Below, piece by piece: positions 1 through 7,434 of a stretch of 17,461 bases of DNA. The stretch is from Candidatus Microgenomates bacterium (GTDB lineage Bacteria > Patescibacteriota > Microgenomatia > UBA1406 > GWC2-37-13). The stretch covers positions 1-17,461 of the forward strand of contig JACOTV010000028.1 of assembly GCA_016178125.1 (NCBI GenBank), written 5' to 3'. The notes beneath the pieces are model-generated. The model was not told the DNA's origin, ran no database searches, and was given only the letters and a program-made list of their open reading frames with translations. The translations under genes and the position numbers were made by a program. Numbering within the stretch: position 1 is the first letter of the stretch; each line of letters begins with the position of its first letter.

Positions 1-1
1 T

Positions 2-238
2 AAAAAAGAGATACTCCATGTTGTTCCCCTTAACCCCTCACCATGGGCATTTGACCTCGAATTTTTGGTTCATGCACGAAACGCTGGATATACTATCGGA
101 AGTTATGATATTGTATTTGATAAGAGATATTCGGGAAGTCCCAAGATTAATCTCGTAGAAGGAGCATGGCAAATAGGGTTATCCGCACTCCGCCTCAAGT
201 TTAAACGAAACCCCACAGTCGCATACAGCTATGATTAG
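2..238 (+). CDS. GT2 glycosyltransferase, DPMS-like, C-terminal fragment
   Basis: The frame is open from the left edge and ends in TAG at 236-238, giving 78 visible residues; the start lies outside the window. The segment PWAFDLEFLVHARNAGY closely matches KWSFDLEFLLKARHAGY in the next gene, which sits at the end of a dolichol-phosphate-mannose-synthase/GtrB-like GT2 domain. It is therefore read as the end of a second enzyme of this type, which would transfer a sugar from a nucleotide donor to polyprenyl phosphate at the inner membrane face. Its catalytic region is not visible. No membrane segment is seen in the visible part, so it looks like a short, DPM1-type form. The next gene starts at 231, 8 bases before the end of this one, which suggests translational coupling. 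Family is well supported; sugar and acceptor are unknown. Confidence 0.8.
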   Translation, partial: KKEILHVVPLNPSPWAFDLEFLVHARNAGYTIGSYDIVFDKRYSGSPKINLVEGAWQIGLSALRLKFKRNPTVAYSYD

Positions 239-2204
239 TATCGTATTACCAGTACGCAATGAAACCGAGAACCTGGGCACATTAGTGTCGGGGATTGATC
301 ATGTCATGACGCGGGCAAACCACCGCTTTGAAATCATTGCGATCGACGATTACTCAACAGACAACAGCTACGAAATACTTGTGGGACTTTCTAAGGCATT
401 TCCTCTCAAAGCTTACAAGAAACAAGGGATTATAGGAAAAGGCGCAGCGTTAGTTGAGGGTATAAAACGCGCCCAAGGCGACATCGTCGTGCTTATGGAC
501 GCCGATCGTACCTACCCGCCAGAAGCCATTCCCGAACTCATTGATCGCCTGAGTGAGGCCGATATAATCGTCGCAAACCGTGTTAATGCAGCAGACTCTG
601 AACACCGCGCCAAAAAATTCCTCAAGCGCACGTTTGAGAGCTTTTTTGGACGAGTGCTTTTTGGCCTCGACTACGATGTACAATCAGGGCTCAAGGTCTT
701 TAAAAAAAAGATCATGAAGCACGTTTCGGTCGAGCCTTCTAAATGGAGCTTTGATCTTGAGTTTTTGCTTAAAGCGCGCCACGCCGGATATTCCATCCTC
801 GGCGTCGACGTAGCTCTGTCACACCGCAACAGCGCGATCCAGGTCGTGAGCAACAAACAGGTATATGTTATGCTGGGAATTCTGGCCGCGACTATATTGT
901 TCTTCTTGTTTAACTGGATGGAAGCCCTCGTTTTTATCATCTCATTTCTGACCCTCTTATATTTCATCGATCTTACGTTTAATTTATTCCTTATTTTAAG
1001 CTCACTTCGTAAGAACCCCGAGCTTTCGGTGACCCAGCACGAAATCCGTGAGATTACCGATTGGCCGATGTACACGATCATCTGTCCGCTCTTTAAGGAA
1101 TGGGAAGTCCTTCCTCAGTTTATAGCCGCAATCGCCAAGCTCGATTACCCCAAAGAAAAACTGCAGGTTATTATTAGCCTCGAAGAGGTCGACAAAAAGA
1201 CCATCGAAGAGATTGGGAAAATGAAACTTCCTTCGTACTTTGAAGTCTTAGTGACCCCCGACACCATGCCCCGAACCAAGCCTAAAGCGTGTAATTACGC
1301 GCTGCTTCACACCAAAGGGGACTATGTGGTAATCTACGACGCCGAAGACATCCCCGACCGCATGCAGCTTAAGAAGGCCATTGCGGCTTTTAAGCGCCTT
1401 GAAGGCCAAAACGTGGTATGTTTGCAGGCAAAGCTTAACTTCTACAATCCTAACCAGAACCTGCTAACCCGCTTATTTAGCCTCGAGTACTCGCTGTGGT
1501 TTGACTTAGTTTTGACCGGACTACATTCAATTAATGCCCCCATTCCCTTAGGCGGAACCAGCAATCACTTTAAAAAAGAATACCTCGACCTCTTGCAGGG
1601 CTGGGATCCGTTTAACGTGACAGAAGACTGCGATTTAGGAATTCGGTTGTTTAAGCATGGCTACCATACCAAAGTTCTTGACTCAGTCACTATGGAAGAA
1701 GCAAATAGCTCGTTTTTTGGCTGGTTCCCGCAGCGCTCACGCTGGATCAAGGGATATATCCAAACCTACTTGGTGCACATGCGTCGCCCTCATGAATTTA
1801 TCACCGATTGGTCAAATCCGCATATTTTGACCTTCCAAATCATCGTTGGATTTAAAATCTTGTCGATGTGGATCAACCCACTTCTGTGGATGTTGACGAT
1901 CACGTATTTTGCACTTCGCCCGATGGCTGGTCCGTTTATCGAATCGCTGTACCTGACACCCATTTTATACCTTGGCGTGATTTCACTTATTGCCGGAAAC
2001 TTCTTGTATTTTTACTATTACATGATTGGCGCTGCCAAACGTCAGCAATGGGATCTTATTAAATACGCGTTCTTCGTACCCGGATATTGGCTCATGATGA
2101 GCTATGCATCGCTTTTGGCTCTTCGCCAGATTATATTTGCTCCCCACTATTGGGAAAAAACCAAGCACGGTCTTCATCTAAAAAAGACCGTTGTCGCGGC
2201 GTAA
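231..2204 (+). CDS. Fusion of DPMS-like GT2 and XagB/cellulose-synthase-like GT2
   Basis: This is a 657-aa two-enzyme protein. Residues 1-205 are a DPMS/GtrB-like GT2 with SIVLPVRNE at the start, a DAD metal-binding motif at 90-92 and DYDVQSGLKVF at 148-157. Two membrane helices (about 211-258) lead to a second GT2 domain of the XagB/cellulose synthase type, with DAED at 370-373, APIPLGGTSNHF at 436-447, TED at 464-466 and QRSRW at 501-505. Three or four further helices follow (about 538-635). By family, the first half would charge polyprenyl phosphate with a sugar and the second would extend a glycan processively at the membrane; both active sites look intact. The ATG overlaps the upstream stop, has no clear Shine-Dalgarno, and is fixed by the standard GT2 beginning. 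The second half is a close paralogue of the gene at the right edge. Substrates are unknown. Confidence 0.88.
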   Translation: MISIVLPVRNETENLGTLVSGIDHVMTRANHRFEIIAIDDYSTDNSYEILVGLSKAFPLKAYKKQGIIGKGAALVEGIKRAQGDIVVLMDADRTYPPEAIPELIDRLSEADIIVANRVNAADSEHRAKKFLKRTFESFFGRVLFGLDYDVQSGLKVFKKKIMKHVSVEPSKWSFDLEFLLKARHAGYSILGVDVALSHRNSAIQVVSNKQVYVMLGILAATILFFLFNWMEALVFIISFLTLLYFIDLTFNLFLILSSLRKNPELSVTQHEIREITDWPMYTIICPLFKEWEVLPQFIAAIAKLDYPKEKLQVIISLEEVDKKTIEEIGKMKLPSYFEVLVTPDTMPRTKPKACNYALLHTKGDYVVIYDAEDIPDRMQLKKAIAAFKRLEGQNVVCLQAKLNFYNPNQNLLTRLFSLEYSLWFDLVLTGLHSINAPIPLGGTSNHFKKEYLDLLQGWDPFNVTEDCDLGIRLFKHGYHTKVLDSVTMEEANSSFFGWFPQRSRWIKGYIQTYLVHMRRPHEFITDWSNPHILTFQIIVGFKILSMWINPLLWMLTITYFALRPMAGPFIESLYLTPILYLGVISLIAGNFLYFYYYMIGAAKRQQWDLIKYAFFVPGYWLMMSYASLLALRQIIFAPHYWEKTKHGLHLKKTVVAA

Positions 2205-2211
2205 TACATGT

Positions 2212-2823
2212 ATGGCCCAACGCGCAGAATTTCCTTCTATTATTGATGGGCGAGAACCAACCGCGTCGACATCATTCCGGCCGTACTCCTCCGAGTTAGC
2301 GAAATTTAATGAGAACGCTCCGCTGTTTTATGCCCAGCATCCGTTGCATATCCCCGGAACCGGGGTCGTCTCGGGGATACTCACTGCATATGCGAAGGTG
2401 CTGAAAGAAGGGGACTATCCTGAAGCGTTCGATATTTCGCACGCGAAGCAGGTACGTGATCTAAGCGAAGAACAACGAATATTCCCGACCGCTCTTTTGG
2501 ACTTTGGGTTCCTTGATCAAACGATCTTCGGGCGAGACGATTCCGTACGCCGCGTAGGAGTCGATGACGTTGTTATTGAAGGAATGTCTCTTGAGCTGGT
2601 ATACGGTCAAAAACGGTCGAATTACCGCGCACAGCTTCTTGACGACATGGGGAGACCGGGCCGCCGCTTTGGAGCATTTAGACGGAGAAAAAATGATACA
2701 GAAACGGTCGGTCTGATGCTCGCCGTTCCCTTCACACCGGCACATCTAAACGAGATTACAGCGAATATTAAATGGGGTACTCCCGACACAGTACGCCCCG
2801 ATCCGACCGACCACCTCTTCTAA
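2212..2823 (+). CDS. Unrecognised soluble protein, 203 aa
   Basis: I do not recognise this family. The ATG at 2212 is preferred over an in-frame TTG at 2191, because the TTG would lie inside the end of the upstream gene; the gap after that gene is then only 7 bases. No signal peptide or membrane helix is visible. The protein is rich in charged residues, with an arginine-rich patch (RPGRRFGAFRRRKN) around residues 148-161, and it ends in a proline/aspartate-rich tail. Acidic and hydrophobic stretches such as DDVVIEGMSLELVYG look like beta strands. The frame is long, begins just after the synthase fusion on the same strand and has the same base composition, so it is very likely a real gene. It is the only complete gene in the window with no recognisable role in glycan metabolism; an accessory or regulatory part in the locus is a guess from position only. 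Confidence 0.75.
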   Translation: MAQRAEFPSIIDGREPTASTSFRPYSSELAKFNENAPLFYAQHPLHIPGTGVVSGILTAYAKVLKEGDYPEAFDISHAKQVRDLSEEQRIFPTALLDFGFLDQTIFGRDDSVRRVGVDDVVIEGMSLELVYGQKRSNYRAQLLDDMGRPGRRFGAFRRRKNDTETVGLMLAVPFTPAHLNEITANIKWGTPDTVRPDPTDHLF

Positions 2824-2852
2824 TATTTTTCTCCAGCAAAAACTGCGCAGGT

Positions 2853-2881
2853 TTGATGTAGTAAGCGACATATTGTATAAT
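2853..2881 (+). promoter_or_regulatory. Sigma70-type promoter for GT-C copy A
   Basis: A TTGATG box at 2853-2858 and a perfect TATAAT box at 2876-2881 are separated by exactly 17 bases, the ideal spacing. It lies in the 125-base gap between the unrecognised gene and GT-C copy A. The predicted transcript start, near 2888, would leave a leader of about 60 bases. This argues against the in-frame ATG at 2880, which overlaps the -10 box, and for the ATG at 2949. It gives the gene its own transcription besides any read-through from upstream. Confidence 0.7.
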
Positions 2882-2889
2882 GGGGTGTT

Positions 2890-2939
2890 CTGACAGTCTT
2901 CTTACTATTTTCATACATCCCTATAGCTGTCGTCAGGGA
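2890..2939 (+). promoter_or_regulatory. Leader with weak hairpin and Shine-Dalgarno
   Basis: AGGGA at 2935-2939 lies 9 bases before the ATG at 2949 and is the likely ribosome binding site. CTGAC at 2890-2894 can pair with GTCAG at 2932-2936, and GACAG at 2892-2896 can alternatively pair with CTGTC at 2927-2931, so the first bases of the binding site could be partly masked. The stems are short and the loop is long, so a regulatory role is only a possibility. Confidence 0.35.
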
Positions 2940-2948
2940 TACTATATC

Positions 2949-4643
2949 ATGGTCCATACAGAAATCTATTTTGTATCGTTTATCAAACGCCACATAAGAC
3001 GCATGTGGTCTCACCAGGAACACATAGTTGCGCTTGTAGCGTTTGTGTTGAGTGTTGCATCGCTCGTGTATTTTTACCAGCGCGGCCTGTTGGTGGCCTA
3101 TGGCGACGCAGAATCGCATATGAATATCGCCAAACGAGTCGTGAGTGGACTAACCCCGGGGTTTGGACAACTCGGTGGAAACTGGCCTCCGTTTCACCAT
3201 CTGTTGATGCTCCCGTTTGTGTGGAATGACTGGATGTGGCGAACGGGAGTAGGCGCGAGCGTGGTGTCTATGGCGTGCTACATAGCGAGCGCCGTATTAA
3301 TTTTCAAGCTGATTAAACATACCTTGCGTTACAACCGTGCGGCATGGCTCGGTGCGCTCATTTTTATGCTTAACCCCGGCGTATTATACATGCAGGTTAC
3401 CGCAATGAGCGAAATGCCCATGATTCTGTCGCTTATCGGCACTGTGTATTACTTTGCCCGATGGACCACCTACGAACACCCGTTTGATATTATTGCCGCC
3501 GCGGCGTTTGTTTTTATGGGCTCATTGACGAGGTATGACTCGTGGTTTTTGGCGTTCTCGTGCGTTGCCGCGATCCTCTTGGTTGGTCTCATGAAGCACT
3601 TCACCTGGCGAAAGACCGAAGGCGCGGCCATATTTTTTAGCGTCGTTTCGTTTGCCGGTATCGGGCTGTGGATTCTATGGAACATGCTTATTTTTAAAGA
3701 CCCGCTCTATTTTATGTCGAGCCCCTATAGCGCCAAGTCGCAGCAGCAACAATGGCTAGCGAAGGGCCAGCTCCCCTCGTATCATGACATGGCAAGCTCG
3801 TACTCGTTTTACACAGTCACGGTGCTCCATAACGCTGGGTACGCTGTGATGGGGGTCGCGATGCTTGGACTCATTATTTTGCTCTATAACGCACTAAAAG
3901 GCCGCTATAGTCGCACCCATATTGTGTCTATGTTACTCTTGGCAACGCCATTTCCCTTTTATGTACTAACCCTCTATATGGGCATATCGATCATTCTCAT
4001 CCCTGATCTATTACCCAAGAGCTGGGAGTTTAATTTGTTCAATGTACGCTACGGCATGATGATGATTCCGTTTGCCGCGGTTATGGCCGCGGCGGTCGCC
4101 GCAGCGTACCGCCGCGTCGGATTCGCCCTGGTTATGGCGGTTCTGGTGTTTCAGGCATATTCGTTTTGGCAAGGCGGCGCGCACGTAGTGCTGCGCGACG
4201 CCGAATACGGTCTGAGTGCGCGCCGCCCTTCGCCGGTCAACCAATTCATTGCTAAAAACTACGACAATGGCTTTGTCATGTTCGACGACTTCTCACGAAG
4301 CGCGAATCCTATTGATCTGGGGATTCCGATGAATCAAATTGTGTATGTCGGGAACCACCCTATTTGGGACGATTCCCTCAAGCAACCCGAAACCCATGTG
4401 AAATGGCTCATTGTGCGCCGCGACGAAAACGACGTCTTGTGGCAAAAATATCGTCAAGATACTCTGTTTTCGCGCAAATACCAGCTCGTATACAACTGGC
4501 AAAAAACCGGTGTCTACCGCCGATGGGACAAAAACACCTCGGCCAAAACGATCGATGCCGAAACGATTAAAATGAAAAAGCTCCTCGAATCCGATAATGC
4601 CGTCACTCAAGAACCTAAACCCCAAGCATTCCTCACTCAATAA
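2949..4643 (+). CDS. GT39-like GT-C membrane glycosyltransferase, copy A
   Basis: This is a 564-aa polytopic membrane protein of the GT-C fold (PMT/ArnT-like, GT39 clan). After the first helix (about 27-45) comes a loop with YGDAESHMNIAKR (51-63), LTPG and W.P, whose Asp53 is the expected catalytic or metal-binding acid. Next come LYMQVTAMSE in the second outer loop, RYDSWF, DPLYFM, and FNVRYGMMMIP before the last helices. A soluble domain of about 150 residues ends the protein. Such enzymes move a sugar from a polyprenyl-phosphate donor to a glycan, lipid or protein outside the membrane. All the signatures recur in copies B and C. An ATG at 2880 overlaps the -10 box, so the ATG at 2949 with its Shine-Dalgarno is chosen. 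The gene ends 3 bases from the oppositely oriented hydrolase gene. Donor and acceptor cannot be inferred. Confidence 0.85.
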   Translation: MVHTEIYFVSFIKRHIRRMWSHQEHIVALVAFVLSVASLVYFYQRGLLVAYGDAESHMNIAKRVVSGLTPGFGQLGGNWPPFHHLLMLPFVWNDWMWRTGVGASVVSMACYIASAVLIFKLIKHTLRYNRAAWLGALIFMLNPGVLYMQVTAMSEMPMILSLIGTVYYFARWTTYEHPFDIIAAAAFVFMGSLTRYDSWFLAFSCVAAILLVGLMKHFTWRKTEGAAIFFSVVSFAGIGLWILWNMLIFKDPLYFMSSPYSAKSQQQQWLAKGQLPSYHDMASSYSFYTVTVLHNAGYAVMGVAMLGLIILLYNALKGRYSRTHIVSMLLLATPFPFYVLTLYMGISIILIPDLLPKSWEFNLFNVRYGMMMIPFAAVMAAAVAAAYRRVGFALVMAVLVFQAYSFWQGGAHVVLRDAEYGLSARRPSPVNQFIAKNYDNGFVMFDDFSRSANPIDLGIPMNQIVYVGNHPIWDDSLKQPETHVKWLIVRRDENDVLWQKYRQDTLFSRKYQLVYNWQKTGVYRRWDKNTSAKTIDAETIKMKKLLESDNAVTQEPKPQAFLTQ

Positions 4644-4646
4644 ACG

Positions 4647-5942
4647 CTAAAGCAATGATTTAACCGAGCTACGAATGTTGTATATGAATCCTTTGTGCCT
4701 TGGTTCAAGAACGATCTTTTCAGTATCTATTTTTTCTGTTGAGCCGGTGACCAATTTCTCAGTCGGGAAGTAGTCGGCATGCTCGATAACAAGCGTTTGG
4801 TCCATCGCGGGAACGGCAAGCGAGAATCGTCCGTTGTCTGTTGTGGTCGTGTGACTTATGCCGTCTGCGGTTTTCACCGTGACATCTTTCTGTACATCGC
4901 CCAGGGGGTTAGTCACCGTGCCTAATATGATCATCGGTCGGTAGTATGACTTGAGTAGCTTAAATACCTCCTTTGGTGAACCGTTTTCATCTAGCAGCGA
5001 AGTGGTGCCTTCGCTCAGCACATAGTAATTCATCCCCAATATATCGTTTTTATGGTGGTACAGTTTCTTAAGTACTGCACCAACATAGTCCGCCTGCTGG
5101 GTGTCAGACATACCGCCATTTATATCGGGAATCGGCGCACCGAATTCACCTAACAGCGTCTGCACGGTAAGCGTCCCCGCAAAATATCCTATATATTCAT
5201 CAAAGCTCGCGGGGTCCTTTACATAATGGTCAATCGTTATGACATGGTCTAAGGAGGCGGCCGTGCCTGCGTCTACGACCTCGCGCGCACGGCCGCCAAT
5301 GACCGAAAACGCATTTGTTACTCCATTTTTCCCGATCTTATTAAACGCGGCAGTAACTGCATTGTGCTGCTCAACCAAATAGGCATTGTATTCGCTATTT
5401 TTCTCAGGTTGCGGCCAGTACCCCGCGTTCTCGCATTCGGGGCACGGATCAAACACATCGCCGTCTTCAAACAGCCCCGCGTGGGTTTCGATAAACGTTT
5501 TGGTAGCCGCCAAATGTTCCTCGGGCGACATATCTTTGGGGTAATCAAACCACCCTTCCCACCGAGCAAAATTCCCCCTAAACCACACCTTCAAATCATA
5601 GCGCCGAGCCGCTCGCACCCATCGCTGTAAATACGGCAAGAATTCGTCATCGTAGGGCGTACCAACGGCCACATGCGTTGCCCCAACCTCGTGAATTGCC
5701 TTAACCTGTGCCTCAATTGCGGCGTCGTACGCTTGATTATTGAGTTCGGCCCGCGCCTTATCGCGCGACGTTTTCATGGTATCAACCGACTGAATCTGCC
5801 ATATTCGCGCCGCGGCCGCCACCTGTGCGACAGGCGGCCGCGGCCACCAACGCACGGCAACACTCACCGCAATAAGCACGATCACTAACCGTAAATAGGG
5901 GAGTCCACCGCGTCTTTTTCGACGTCTAGTTCTTCCGCTCAT
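4647..5942 (-). CDS. Membrane-anchored glycoside hydrolase with C-terminal beta-sandwich domain
   Basis: Here is a 431-aa protein with a very basic N-terminus (RTRRRKRRGG), one membrane helix at about 16-31 and no signal-peptidase site, so it is probably anchored with its body outside. Residues about 47-335 look like a clan GH-A TIM barrel: LLGEFGAP (263-270) carries the likely nucleophile Glu266, and the acid/base is probably Glu169 or Glu171 in CPECENAGYW. Residues about 337-412 (LGTVTNPLGD, TTTTDNGRFSL) form a carboxypeptidase-regulatory-like beta-sandwich. It would cut, trim or release a glycan; which one is unknown, and I cannot assign a GH family number. The ATG at 5942 has GGTGA 11 bases upstream (5954-5958) and overlaps the upstream GT-C gene by 17 bases. 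An ATG at 5960 would add 6 residues but has no Shine-Dalgarno. It is the last gene of the leftward chain. Confidence 0.75.
   Translation of the reverse strand: MSGRTRRRKRRGGLPYLRLVIVLIAVSVAVRWWPRPPVAQVAAAARIWQIQSVDTMKTSRDKARAELNNQAYDAAIEAQVKAIHEVGATHVAVGTPYDDEFLPYLQRWVRAARRYDLKVWFRGNFARWEGWFDYPKDMSPEEHLAATKTFIETHAGLFEDGDVFDPCPECENAGYWPQPEKNSEYNAYLVEQHNAVTAAFNKIGKNGVTNAFSVIGGRAREVVDAGTAASLDHVITIDHYVKDPASFDEYIGYFAGTLTVQTLLGEFGAPIPDINGGMSDTQQADYVGAVLKKLYHHKNDILGMNYYVLSEGTTSLLDENGSPKEVFKLLKSYYRPMIILGTVTNPLGDVQKDVTVKTADGISHTTTTDNGRFSLAVPAMDQTLVIEHADYFPTEKLVTGSTEKIDTEKIVLEPRHKGFIYNIRSSVKSLL
5809..5844. repeat. Perfect 12-bp GC-rich inverted repeat inside the hydrolase gene
   Basis: The arms GCCGCGGCCGCC (5809-5820) and GGCGGCCGCGGC (5833-5844) are exact reverse complements, separated by 12 bases. 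Each arm contains GCGGCCGC. They encode the Pro/Ala-rich linker PRPPVAQVAAAAR directly after the membrane anchor. In the mRNA they would form an all-GC 12-bp stem about 100 bases after the start codon. No run of U follows, so this is not a terminator. Confidence 0.85.
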
Positions 5943-7431
5943 ATATTCTAAATTCACCATAATTATGTACTTGAACGTAGTTGTTCTTAAATTCTGGGGT
6001 ATTCTTAATCGCCCGATACACGCTATCTGGAGGGAATGTAAGGAGCGTTATATACGCCACGTTTGGGCCAGGTCCATTAAGCGCATTCGTCCAATACTCT
6101 CGGGTTCCTTCATGAATATAATTCTTCATAGGGAGCCCCGCGCGCGCAACAAATGCGTCATGTGACGCAAGCGACGTAAGAATCAACCCGCCACGATAAT
6201 GTTGTTTAAGCCAAGCACTTGCTTCAACCGTATAATACGTATTTTTCAGCCCGTGCAATCCGTCAGCCAACGATACCGGAACGCCGGCGCCAACAAAAAG
6301 GACGCTTTGTACGAGCAGTACCGCAACCACCAGCCCACGCAAAACAACATTCGTTGACACCACGCCCGCAACAAGCGCAATCGCAGGAAGCGCCATTATG
6401 CCATAGCGAATATTAAACATCCCCGGGTCATGCGACGCCTGGGGGACATTCATTGCCGACTGCCCGGCGTATAGCGCAATCACGTTAAACACAATGGGGG
6501 TCAGTACCGCAATGAGTGCAAATAGGTACGCCTTCCGCTTCACTATAAATGGTGAAATCACCAGCCCAAACATCGAGACCGCCGCCAACCATATGCCGTT
6601 GTTGTCGATTACTGACCACATAAAATACGTCGCCGCGTTATACCAACTTCCTTGAGTGGGTAGTTGCCCCACCTGCTTAAGCACCTTCTGCTGCGCCGCC
6701 GCCGAATACGGTCCGCGCATAAAATAGAGAGGATCTCCAAATATCACTTTATTCCATCCAAGCCACAAACAAATCCCAAATCCGCCGGCACATAAATACA
6801 AAATAGTCGCGCTTTCGGCGCGCTTATGCCCCCGTAGTCGCCAAATCCAAAATGGCAGCAGAGCAGCAACACTCATAAACAAAAACCACCCGTCGTATCG
6901 AACAAGGGTTGCACACGACACCGCAAAACTTCCCAAAATAAGATCATTAATCGCGTTTGTTTTTAGATACTTCGTAAGAAAATAGATCGCCACCACAAAT
7001 GTTGCGATAAGCAGGGGTTCGGTCATCGCGGTAGTCTGCAGATACAAAAAATTTGGATTTAGCCCCAGTACCGCAGTCCCCACAACCGCCGCCCATTCGC
7101 GTTCGGTCACAAGCCTGATTGTTTTGTACATAAACACCACACTCATCACATACGCACTCATCGACACAATGCTCCCTGCAAATCCGGTATGCCACAACAG
7201 ATCGTTCCATGCAAAAAGAAGCATCAGTAAATGCGGAAGCGGAAGCCACACCGTACCAATCTGCGCCAACCCCGGAGTCAAACTATCTACCACCCGCCGC
7301 GCAATATTTAAATGCGACGCCGCATCATTATACGTTTGAACATAATTATGCGAAAACGAAACCCACCACGCGACTACCGAAACCACAATCGCAGTAATTA
7401 ACACGATTTTCCCGATAACTTTGTCGCTCAT
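5926..7431 (-). CDS. GT39-like GT-C membrane glycosyltransferase, copy B
   Basis: This 501-aa protein is a paralogue of copies A and C. Its first outer loop holds YNDAASHLNIARR (34-46) with the predicted catalytic Asp36, then LTPG and VWLPLP. It also has LYLQTTAMTE, RYDGWF, DPLYFM and FNIRYGIMALP, followed by a soluble end with GGLI and YIHEGTREYW. Roughly ten or more hydrophobic helices are visible. By family it should use polyprenyl-phosphate-linked sugar at the outer membrane face. The ATG at 7431 is preceded by a strong Shine-Dalgarno 11 bases away, inside the end of copy C. Its stop lies 17 bases inside the hydrolase gene, so the two are probably translated together. Base composition here is clearly higher in G+C than in copy C, although the proteins are alike. 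Copy B lacks the extra basic tail seen in copy A. Confidence 0.87.
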   Translation of the reverse strand: MSDKVIGKIVLITAIVVSVVAWWVSFSHNYVQTYNDAASHLNIARRVVDSLTPGLAQIGTVWLPLPHLLMLLFAWNDLLWHTGFAGSIVSMSAYVMSVVFMYKTIRLVTEREWAAVVGTAVLGLNPNFLYLQTTAMTEPLLIATFVVAIYFLTKYLKTNAINDLILGSFAVSCATLVRYDGWFLFMSVAALLPFWIWRLRGHKRAESATILYLCAGGFGICLWLGWNKVIFGDPLYFMRGPYSAAAQQKVLKQVGQLPTQGSWYNAATYFMWSVIDNNGIWLAAVSMFGLVISPFIVKRKAYLFALIAVLTPIVFNVIALYAGQSAMNVPQASHDPGMFNIRYGIMALPAIALVAGVVSTNVVLRGLVVAVLLVQSVLFVGAGVPVSLADGLHGLKNTYYTVEASAWLKQHYRGGLILTSLASHDAFVARAGLPMKNYIHEGTREYWTNALNGPGPNVAYITLLTFPPDSVYRAIKNTPEFKNNYVQVHNYGEFRIYERKN

Positions 7432-7434
7432 TTA

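Noticed and set aside
671..1081. 136-codon minus-strand open frame
   Set aside because: It lies wholly inside the synthase fusion, which has strong family motifs; the antisense translation resembles no protein family.
2880..2948. N-terminal extension of GT-C copy A from the ATG at 2880
   Set aside because: The ATG overlaps the predicted -10 box, and the ATG at 2949 has a Shine-Dalgarno sequence.
4293..4640. 115-codon minus-strand open frame
   Set aside because: It is opposite the soluble end of GT-C copy A, with no start signal or recognisable motif.
5809..5844. Inverted repeat as a rho-independent terminator
   Set aside because: It is in coding sequence on the minus strand and no T-run follows on either strand.
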